The notes under the pieces were generated by a model. It was not told the DNA's origin. It saw only the letters and a list, made by a program, of their open reading frames with translations, and ran no database searches. This document shows positions 50,460-62,400 of a stretch of DNA of 64,000 bases, piece after piece. Made by a program: the position numbers and the translations under genes. Positions within the stretch are counted from its first letter, which is position 1; each line of letters begins with the position of its first letter. The stretch comes from CAYRGY01 sp964424075 (GTDB taxonomy: Bacteria > Patescibacteriota > Gracilibacteria > UBA1369), in contig CAYRGY010000001.1 in assembly GCA_964424075.1 (NCBI GenBank), positions 310,001 to 374,000 of the forward strand, in the 5' to 3' direction.

Positions 50460-53400
50460 TTAGGGGATAATTGCAGGCACTTCATCAATAGTCACTTGAT
50501 TACTTTTACTATAGATCGGATCATTATTATTATCGGAAATTACCGTAAAGATAATGTCACCTGGTATCAGGTCGGCAGTATGATTTATGGCGGAAGGACA
50601 GGGGCACTGATTACAGTCTTCTTTAATTACATTAAGTCCCGGATCCATTTCACTGCGCGGATCAAGGCTGTCATCCAAAGGATTACCTAACGGGTCAGTC
50701 CCAAGTTCTACTTCTGCTCCATCTGACCTCCCGCCGCCATCAGTGTCGGGATTCAATGGATCAGTTCCATATTCCTTCTCTTCAGCAATGTCGGAAAGCC
50801 CATCTCCATCACTATCCAGGTCATCTCGTCCATTCAACGGATCTAGACCCAAATACAGAACTTCCTCTCCATCACTAATTCCTCCATCATCAGTGTCGGG
50901 ATCCAATGGATCAGTCCCATAAATTTCTAATTCTTCACTATCAGTCAGCCCGTCTCCATCTGTGTCCGGATCATCATCTGTTGCATCCAGAGGATTGGAG
51001 TTACGATCATTAACTTCTTCGCCGTCCCAAATACCACCTTGATCGGTATCCCGATCATTCGGATCAGTGCCATAGCCATATTCTTCGGCATTGGTTAAGC
51101 CATCACCATCAGGATCTTCATCCGGTTCAAATGCATCATTCAGTTTTTCCCAATAATCAGGCAATTGATCACCATCAAGGTCTTCCAAAGAACAGTCATA
51201 AGCGGTCAAAACGCGATTAGCCATTACCACGAATTCGCCTCTGGTAATTGGAATAGTAGGGTCAGCGATTTCATCCGCAGTCACGATAAAATTGTTCTGT
51301 AATTCTGAATTCTCTGTAGCATATGGTTCAAGATTTTGAGCAATATCAACATAAATTTCATACCAAATTTCCGAATTTTCGATAGTGCTCAAATCTATTT
51401 GTCCTGTTAATTCCAATGCTTCCAAAATTACTTTGACCGCTTCAGCTTTGCTGATATTTGCTTCCGGTGCAAAAGGCGGCAACTCATCAGGGAAAATTCG
51501 GTCAGCAATAATCAGGAATTCATTCTTAGTTATTGGAGCAGCCGGCGTGGCAATTTCTTTTTGTGTGAAAATAAAGTCACCTACTATTCCTGAATCATCA
51601 ACCAAATAGTCATCCAAGTTAATTCCCATTTCCACATAGTCCAAATTTTCATCTACTGCAATCAACTCATTTTCAACCAATGTATCTATCAATGCCTCCA
51701 ATGCATCCTGTCTTGTTGCAGGCTGATTTTTTAGATATACCGCCAAACCGTTCAAATCCGTACTCTGAGTTGGATCGGTTAATTCTCCCAAATAACCGGT
51801 AATAAGTCCTTGTATCCAGGCTTCTTTTGTATAGTCGTAATACCAAGGTAAAGATACTCCCGAGAAAGGGATATCTGAGAAAACCGGTGGTGCTGATCGT
51901 GCCTCCTCTGACGGAATAATACAGAATAATTCCAGGATGATTTTTGCAAATTCCGCTCTGGTTATTTGTTGGTCGAATCCAAATTTTTCTTGGCCTTCAA
52001 TAGTCGGAATTCCTTCAAAAATTCCTCTCTGAACAAAATTCAGAATGTCCCAATAATATGGATTATCTTTATCAATATCACTAAACGGTGAGGTAGCTTC
52101 CTGATTGGGATCATTTCCAAAAATCACTTCATAGCCGTCAACGAAACCATCACCATCACTGTCGGGGTTTAATGGATTAGTTCCAAATTGATATTCTTTC
52201 AAATTGGATAGGCCATCATCATCTGCATCGAGCAATGCATCTTCGCGTATATTCGGATTAAGTCCATATTGTAATTCCCAGAGGTCAGGAATGCCATCTT
52301 GATCTGAATCATATTCAGGCCCATGCAGACGTTCATCATCTGTAAAGATTTCAAACTGCTCTTCAGGCAGGATATTAATCGGTTGTTGATTATCGAAAGC
52401 TATATAAACTTCTCCGATTACAATTCTTTGCTCCTCATCAATAAAAATCACTTCAATAATCATTGGTTCGCGCAAGTCTTCTGCAGTTTTAACTTCATAG
52501 TCGAGTCGATCATCCAGCGAATAAATATTTCCTCCGGAATCAATAATTGCTGAACGTCTTTTAGTCGTACTATCAATAATTTCCACTCCACCCGGATAAA
52601 TTAAGTCATCTGCAGGAATATTTTGGAAATCAAAAATTTCTCGCGGATCCAAATTCTTAACATGAACTCCTTCCAGGCCAACCACGGAGCCAATATTATA
52701 TTCAAAATCAGCAGGATCAATAGTCACATCCGTATTGGCATCAGGAATCATAAAGGTTGTGGCAATCGGTATTCCGTTTTGATCCAGCACCACGACACGT
52801 GTTGGCAGCAACGGTTCCTGAGCCGGGTATACATCAACTGCATACAGAGGATTTTCAATTATAATCCTTCCGGTATTTTGAGAAATAGTAGCAACAGCAT
52901 CGCCATCAGAATTCAAAATCTCAATTGTATCCTCCAAATTCAAGTCTCTAATGCCATATTTTCCGATACCATCAGTAAAATATTTACCGAAATTATTTGC
53001 AGCATCAGTTGTAATTTGTTCAATTATTCCATCACGGTCACGCATCAAAGCTATCGGAATATCTACTTCATTTGGATCAATTTCACCGGTTGCTTCACCC
53101 GATGTCGCCGAACTTTCATCCAGGAAGATTTTAGGAACATACACTCTGATAGTTATTTCCTGCTGCGCCAAATTTCCCGATTCATCAACCACATTCATAT
53201 AAATAATATGATCACCTAACTCTCTGAATTTGCCGATATCAATAATCGGATTATCCAAATCATCATTTGCTATGCCGTTGCCGTCGCTATCAACAATCGG
53301 ATTAGTATCATTACCATAATCTGCATCATTGGTCGGGTCACCATCACCATTGGTATCATTCTCCGGATATCGATCGATATAGTATTTGGTTATTCTTCCA

Positions 53401-56400
53401 AAGGCATCAAAAGATTTTGAAGCATCAATAGTTACATTTTTGAGCACAATTTCCCTTCTTAGAGCTGGGCCGGCCATCGGCAATGGAGCCTGTCTGTCCG
53501 AGCATAAATTTGGATGCATTAGTATAATTGGAGCACGAGTACTCCTAAATCCTCCTCTATCAAATGATCTAACTGTGGCAAAGTACTGTCCGTTTTCAAT
53601 TTCCAGAGAAACATTGGGACTTTCAGGAGTATTCAAATCTTCAATGCGCAAAGTCTGACCACTCTCCAGTCTTACATACGATTCACCGCTAAGCTCAATA
53701 TTCGCATTTCCTCCATCAAATGATTTCAGCTCTGCGCTTTTCTCAATTTTTGCTCCTGGATAAAGTCGCTGGCTCAATACTGGTTTATTATGATTAATTA
53801 AGATCACGGTCCCACTATCCACCCGCATATCCAAGTCCAAGTCAAAATTATCATCAAGTCTGAATGATTGCTGTGCTCCAACATTATGAGAAACAACTTG
53901 TTCAGGACCAATAAACAAACTAAGCGAAGCATCTGCCACTGCCTGAATTTCAAATCCTGCATCCAATTCAATTCTCTGACCTGATGCATTCAACAAAATA
54001 TGCTCGGGTCCTTCAAAATAGACTTCACCATTCACTTGTCCCGCATGAATCTGAACTTGTTGATTTGCCGGAAGCAAATTGGACCAAGAATCTTCTGCTT
54101 CTAGTGGCAGGTAATCTTCCACATCAACCAGGTAGGCGATTTTATTTAACCTTTGATTATCTAAGCTTTGATATAAGTCTTTAAAATACTTACTGTAAAT
54201 GATTTCATATCCAATCAATCCGTTCTGCCCCTCATCCCAACTTAAATCAACCGTACGATTGTTTTCAAAACTGGCCGCAAAATTTGTGATGGCAGGACTA
54301 ATCGGAGCTATATCTTCCAATTCCTTAATAGGGGCAAGCGCGGCACTGAATTCACCTTGATAAAAATTGGTGAAATTTTCTTTAAAGTATAAATTTCCTC
54401 GGAAAGAATACAAAATATCCTCATCTCCATCACCTTCCAAATCAATTACTGTTAGTGTTGATTTCTGATCAAGTTCCGCTTCATATTCAATCAATTTGTC
54501 ACATTCTTCCAATGAAGGATCGCAAACAAAAGTACCTTTGAGTACCGGCGAAATGTTTTCCGCACTACTTAGTGCTGAATCCAGCAAGGTTTGAGAATTA
54601 GCTTCCAGTCTTGGCTCTTCAACTACAATACGATGTTGATATTCGGAGTCCTCCAATAACTCACCTAGCGATTGCTCTTGTGCCAGAATACTGCTAAAGC
54701 TTTCCAAATTATTCACGTCCAGTTTATGTCGATTTAAGTTGTCGAATTCTCTGACATAAGCAACCAAATCTTCTCTTAAATGGGCTAATGTAGAAGTTTG
54801 TTCAAAATCGCTTCCCAGTAATTTCATGCCGGAAGAAAAGTCAACTTGCTCCAAATCATCAATAGTTTTGTTGCTGAAGGTTTCCGGATAAATCTTCCGA
54901 GTTTCCGCTACCAGACGAACATCCTGATATTCAGTATCAATTAGTTTTTGCATAGCTTCAGCCTCCTTCTCCATTTGCTCTTTAAGAGCGGCGAATTGAT
55001 TCGCATAGTTGGTGACACCTGGAGCAAAATATTGGTATTCGGTTTGAGTCAGTGGATCCAAGTGATTTAAGAGTTCGCCTGCTTCAAGCACATCAGCTCC
55101 ACTTGAGAAGTCAAATTCCGCACCCTCTGGAACTACAGAATCCATACCCTCATTAGCCATATTGGCTGCAGTGTCTGCTAATTCATCCAGAAATTCTATA
55201 CTTGCATTTACTCCATCAGCGAAAAAGGTACTGACTCGATTAAAATTATTAGCCACCTCCTGAACAAAGTCTTTAACCATTGTGAAATCCATCTGCAAAT
55301 TCAAATGAGTCCTTACCTCAATTCTCGACCAAAAATCATAGCTGATTGAAGGGAATTGCATTGATAATCCAAGATCAATCGGAAGTAGAGGCTCCAGTCC
55401 ACGAGCAGTCATTTCTTCAATGGCAGGTTTTAACATGAATTCCGGTACGATAAGAATTCCATTTTTTATTAAACATAGAATTTTGAAAATTTGTCCAACC
55501 AAACTAATGGCAACTTTAATAGATGATGGAAGTTTTGGAATTTTTGGAGCGGGAGGCAAATTCGGTAGCACAGGAAGTGGCAGAGGAGGTAAGTCCGGCA
55601 GTTCCGGCAAGCTCAATGATAAGTCCGGTAAGACTGGAATAGCAGGGAATATAACTTTAATATTAGGCAAATCCGGTAAAGTAATTCTTGGTAAATCCGG
55701 CAGCTTTATCTTCACGGGACGGAATTGAATATCCGGCCAGTAAATATTTATACCCGCTTCAATTCTGGAGAAATCCAGATAAATATCGGGCAATTTTGGA
55801 ATAGGAATAATCGGTGGATCGGGAATAAACATGAATAATTTCAGCAATAGTTCAAGCAAAGTGAATCTCGACGATGTACACTTGTCACAGGAAACCTGAT
55901 AGTCTATCGTCAGGTCAATAATCAATTTCCAAGTCATTATCGCTTCATATAAGGCCAAAGCCGCATCTACCCAGGCATTAATTTGGCTAATCCATTTAGC
56001 TACATTTCCAATAAAGAAATTAATGATTGCATCGATATAACAAATTATCTGAATCAAATATTTGGTTAGCATATTCCGCCAAGCCAAAATATCTCTTGGG
56101 ATCTGTTTGTACCCTTCAATAACTTGAATATTCTCTTCAACCGATTGAATTGTTTTGGAGAAATCAGCGACTACGATGTCACAAACCTGACGATAAGGCC
56201 TTCCACCATAAACAACAGTTCCATCGGTATCAATGTAACCTGGCACTTCTTCTCCATTTTCATTGGTAACAGTTTCTGCAAATGGTCCGCACTTAAACAT
56301 GCCCGCGAATCTATCCAATTCGGCCTTTTCATCTTCAACCCATTGTTTGGCATCATTAATGAATCTATCCAATTCTTCCGGAGTCAGCATAGGAATCTTA

Positions 56401-59400
56401 AATATAACCGGTTCTGTTTTGATGGCAATAAATGGGATATTATTTAATTTGCTCAAAAAGTTCCTCAGCGACCTTTCGCCAACCGGTTCACCTTGCGCAT
56501 CTGTCTTGCCCTTAAAGACATTGCCTATAGCTTCAGCACTGTCCTTTCCAAAACTGACCACATCCGGGAATAAAACATAAAGATCCGGGAAGTCGGTTGC
56601 TTTATTGATTAATTCTGCAGTCTGAGCATGAAGCCAATCTGTTATAACCGAAGGAAATCCGGGCACCCGAACATTAGTTGAAACGCCGACAGAGTAACTA
56701 TAGCTTCCCATAGATTCACTAGCGGAGAACCCGCCTGAATATTGATTGCCGCCTTCCATTGAACCACCTCCGCCTTGACCCCCAAATGTATAAGTTCCAC
56801 TAACTCCTTGAGCAAACTTATTATAGGAGTTCATTGCTTTTTCAATTGAATTGCTAATCGCATCACAAACTCCGCTCAGTCCAGGCATCGGGATAGCTAT
56901 TGGCAAACACTGTCCGACCGGATAAGGCCCTAAACACACTGCCATACCAAGACTACCGGTTAAAGTTGGCGCTAAATAAATTCTTCCACCAAAGGACGCA
57001 TAGCAAGCTTGACCTGCACAAATAGCTACTGGTGGCGGCAAGCCCCAACCAAAAATTGGCGTACCGGTATCATAGCCTTGTGGAATTCCTAGAACATTAA
57101 TTGGTCCGGTTGCCAAGAAAGCAAAGTTAACGGGGAAGGGAATACAACCTGGTGCACATTGCAAAGCATTAATTAATCCTTCAAATTTATCTGCCAGGCC
57201 ACCAATCTGCGCACCTATTGGTTGATAAGATTTAATTGATCCTCCAAAATCCATTGGTACTGTGGCTGCAGGATTTTGACCCGGGAAGTAACCAAAATCA
57301 ATTAAGTGTTGTAAAGCGACCGGTATTCCATTTTCATCAACTTCCGATAAGTCAGGTAGGAATTCACCTAAGTTTGTGGGTGTTTCGGGAGAGTCAGGTT
57401 GCAATGGTTCCGGTTCGTAAATATCTTCGCTGTAATTTACCCGATCTATGATTATTTCACTTCCATCACCCATTAAAATTGGTGTACTCTCGATTCCGTT
57501 TGAATAGAAAAACACTCTATTACCGCTTTGATTATTTTCCGGAGCAGCCGAAATATCCAAATATTCATCTCCATAATTCGGTACATCCAGAAAGTCATGA
57601 CCCAGATTAAACTTAATGTGGGGTAAGTTTTGCACTGTACCCGAATAGCTGATTATGCGCGATTCACCAGGCGGCAAGTCAATATTACTGATAATAAAAG
57701 GCCTTAAACTAACCCCCGTGTCGACTATGCGTATTTCATTTTTACAATTATTACAAACAATGCTCGACCGATCAATTTGCAACATATCGCTGGCGACATC
57801 GGCAATCATCAAATTTTCAAAATCTGCATTTCCACTGGAATTTACTAGTGTAATTGCATAGGAAATTGTGTCACCATTGGCTACAACTTCAAAGGGAGCA
57901 GTATTATCTGTTGCTTGCTTGGTTGATGAAATGCCTAAAATTCCATCACGCCCCATACTCTTAAATTCAACCACTTTTTCACTTCCTGGATTCTCAATAT
58001 TCACCTCCAGACCGGGCCGAGCTTGATTATACAAATTAGTTAAAGTGACTTGATCACTAGGTTCTATATTGATCCTGTTGTCCGGAATTGGAAGTGGAGC
58101 AAAATAGCGGTCATCAGTTTGAATGCCGGGATTATTAGGAATCATTTCCGGATAATAAATATACACTTCATCTTTCAAATTACTTTTGGAATCAATTTTA
58201 GCCCCCAGATTTCCGACAACATGACCGGTCTTACTTATGCTGCCATCATAATTATAAAATATGGTGATGGTTCCCCGATCATCGGATGTGACCAAATCAT
58301 CAAAGCCATCATTATTCATATCTCCGGAACGAATCGTATAAACTCGGTTTTCGGTAGTAAACTCTAGAAGTTCCAGATAAGTGCGGACAAAGTTACCTTG
58401 ATCATTAAGATAGGCATTTACGCAAACTTCACCTACACGACAGCTTTCTTCAGTAGCTACAATAAAGTCATCCCATCCATCTGCATTTATATCTCCCACG
58501 GTAGAGCTTAAAATTCCGTTGGGGAAACGAATGAATATTCCTCTATCTTTAAGCTTTGATGTAGCAGCAGTATTACTTTGTCGTGTCGCAATATTTTCCA
58601 GCAATCTAACATCACCGTTTCCATAAACTGCAAAAATATCCAAGTCATCATCATTATCAAAATCAATTGGATTAATTTCTTCAATTGGAACACTATCAGC
58701 AGTCAATTGCACGCCGATATCAGAAGTATATCCATTGCTGTTTACAGATTGATAGCTGGGATCATTGAAATGCGGATCATCTTTATTATCAAGTCTGATA
58801 GTTGGATCGCCCAAAACAATTCCGGCATCCGATGCATAAGGCATATTCGCTTCTCCTGACATATTACCGGCAGAGAACAGCAGAGCATGTTTATTATCTC
58901 CGGTAAAACCTACTCCTTCAGCGTCCAATGATCTTTCAATTGAAACATAGTTTAGTCCCGGCTTCTGATTTGCTGATACTTCTTGATCCAGATCCACATA
59001 GCTAATACTTCTGGCATGATTTGTAGCATTTCCTGAAAAACTTTCTATCAACTGTCTGTTGCCGATTTGATATAGTGGTCGAATATAAACACCCGGCAAT
59101 GTTTGATCACTGGTTGCATTCAACAGACCTACATCATCAGGATTAGAGGACATAAGGGTTACTTCCATAATTTCCAAACCTCTATCGAGTAAATTGAGGC
59201 TCAAGCCGTTTTGATAAGAATCATTAACTTCAAGACTTACCTGATTACTTTTCAATACAATACTTCCATTACTGAATATATCCGCCAGCAAAACTCCATT
59301 TTGACTGACCACCATTTGTTCAGCATTTCTTTCCAACTGATAATTTTTAGGGTCCAAATTTCTAATATACATGCGATCGACATTCTCCAAAATTTCGTCA

Positions 59401-62400
59401 TCTTCTTCTAATTCGAATAATTGTGATTGAGGTTTTAATATCTTAATCATTTCCAAAATGTTTTGACTTAAATTGGAATCATAAACCATAACTCTAACCG
59501 GATCAGCCTGACTCAATGCAGGAATAACCCGAATTTCCAAAGCACTGTCATTAAGATTAATGCGTCCTTCAGGTGTTATCTCGGCCAGCGACCGACTTGG
59601 ACTTGGAGGAGCAACCATCGAAACGGCAGTTTGGGCTTTGCCACTGAAAACAAACCATCCACCAACATAGTCTTCTTTGGTTACATCTCCAAATTCACTA
59701 CCCAGTAGGGAAGCAAACAAAGCCTTTGGCTCAATTTCTCTAAATTTAGTGCCGGGGATTTTCTTGACCAGATTTACTTCAGCATAGCCATCAAACATAT
59801 CATCTGCAGTTGTTTTAATCCGAACTGGGCCGGTTAATCCGGTCGGATTAAAATAAGCTTCCGCAACACCATTGGTCGCAGTAATATTTGATTCCCCATA
59901 TATTTGTGCGAAGTCTGAAGACTCTTCGGTAATTTCAAATTCAATTTCACTTGAATTATCGGTTTCCACAAAGTTGTCATAATTGTCATAAAGTTTTGCT
60001 GTGACTCGATAAACATTATTCCGATCAGCATCAAAATTCATTTGATCAAATTCCAAAACCATTTTGGTGGCATTGAAAGCCACACTTCCAATTTGTTCAG
60101 AAGCTGGATTCAAGCCGTCAACATTAGCCATAACAAAAACATTTCCCGCACGGGTAGTCGAATATAGCCTTACATTTCCATCCTTCAGAACTCCGTCTTC
60201 AATCGGAACAGTAATTGATGAAACTCTATTTCCCATCGTCAAACCGGATCCACTAACAAAATATCCTTGCTCCGGAGTATGAAGAGTAAAGTTAATCTCA
60301 CCATCATAATTGCCGACAACTGATCCATTTGCATCAACCACTTCTATCGCCAATTCAGTTGAATCTTGGCCATTGGCATTAATTTGATCTGCGCTGTTTA
60401 TAATTCTCAGACGCAAATCTTCACGCGTACTCACGTCTACTTGATCGCTAATTTCAATCAGAATAGGCTCTTGTTCCAAGGTTAATGCTTGTGCCAAGCT
60501 TTCTGCCGGGCTAGGCAGGTCAAATTCCGGAGTTCCTTCATAAATTGCTGTGATCTGCAGATTTTCGGTAGGGAGTGTTCCGGAAACTAAAGTCACATTA
60601 TATTCTCCGGTTACAGAACTAGTTTGAATACCCGGTTTTTGATCATCTTCATCAATGGAACTGCCCAAATAAGCTCCGGTCAACTCATTATCGAGGTCTG
60701 GCTCTGCGTCACTACTGACACCAACTGTTATTTGATAGGAGCCGTTATTGGTCAGATTGCCGAATCTGTCCAACATTTGAATTTTTATATTGTTTTTAGA
60801 AAGTCCGCCGCTTGGCATCACTGCTGATTCAGCCACCATAATAATCTCAGCCGGATCAAGAGCATGTACTTCTATTTCTTTTTCATCACTGGGTATGGCA
60901 ACACCGACACTTCTCGCCGTAACTGTAGGTAATCCGGTTACAGTTTTGCTTTGCAAACCAATAACTGTTTGTCCATTAGTAACTTGAGCTGTCGGTTTTG
61001 CTTGTGCATCAAATTCATCATCAGCTTTAAGAATACCTAAACTTGCATGTTCATATCCATTTACATTTGCACTTTTCTCAAGACTAAATTCAATTTCTGT
61101 AGAGTCATCTTCCACATCAATATTGCCGTTTTCATCATAAATTGTTGCTTCAATCAATAGTCGACTACTTCCGTCAGCAGGAATATAATCCAGCTCCTCT
61201 CTTTCAATTTGTGTGCCGGCTAAATCTTCCGGAGAACTAATCGAAACAATTGTATTCGGTTCAATTCCCAGTCCTGAAACATAAATGCCCTCGCCACCTT
61301 CAAGACTGTCCTCCTCTCTTTCTCCATAGGGGACGAAAACATCATCGCCCGGAGTTTCCATTGCTTCAGTACCTCTCACAATTTCATCACCATCCCAGGC
61401 ACCTCCTCCATCAGTATCCGGATTAGTAGCATCAGTATCACTCTTGTTTTCTTCCAAATTGGTTAATCCATCTTGATCAGAATCATCATTAGCGTTTGGA
61501 ACATCATCGCCCGGTGTAGCAATCGGTTCAGTACCAACTTGTATTTCATCATAATCGCTTACACCGCCACCGTCAGTATCCGGATTCAAGGGATCTGTCC
61601 CCAGCTCGACTTCCTCTACATTTAACAGTCCGTCATCATCCAAATCATCATCTGGTGGGGCGGCATCGCTTGGTCCAAAAACGCCTCCCTGGAAAGCTTC
61701 ATCAGCCAAACTGTCATCTGCGGCATCAAGTGGATTACTGCCTCTGATAATTTCAGCCAAATCAAACACACCGCCACCGTCAGTATCTTTATCCAGTTTA
61801 TTAGTTTGATAGATATATTGTTCAAATGCGTCCGGAATACCATCTTCATCACTATCAAGATTGAAACAATCAAATTTGTCAGTGAATCGGGATATCATCA
61901 TAGCAAATTCCAAGCGAGTAATCGGACCGGAAAGATAGTCAATTAATTGTCCGTCCCGAGCCCATTGATCATCAAAGAATTCGCGGAATTCCTGCTCTGA
62001 CATTTGATCCAGATCATAAACGACTATTGCTGATGACTCTTGCACAACAAATTTTGTCCCACTCGGGAAGAACCCCTCTCTTTGAGTAGTCAGAACTTCA
62101 TTATAATACCAAGGTTTATCTGTTTCATCATATGAAGTCAGGGCTGGAAAATTGGGGAATGCTCTGGTAGCGGTAAATAGAATTACTTTTGCGGCTTCTG
62201 CTCTACTAATATTATTGCCGGGCAGATAATAGCCCAGCAAATTGCTTTGTCCATAACCGGAAATAATTTGGGCATTCTTTCCTTCAGCAATACAATAATG
62301 TAGTCCATATCGATCAGTATCCTGCAGCACCAAATCATGACTGGTGAAGCCTTGAGCTGCTTCTTCAGCTGTGGGCTCAGGGAAAACAACATCCACAAAT

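Noticed and set aside
52623..53219. 198-codon plus-strand frame within the giant gene
   Set aside because: Shadow of a repeat-rich coding region; Asn/Ile/Ser-rich and no start signal.
50640..61870. Possible CRISPR-like or tandem DNA repeat
   Set aside because: Repeats of the type 'cc(a/g)tcatcagtgtcggg' encode DxDxDG calcium repeats in one frame; no regular spacers.
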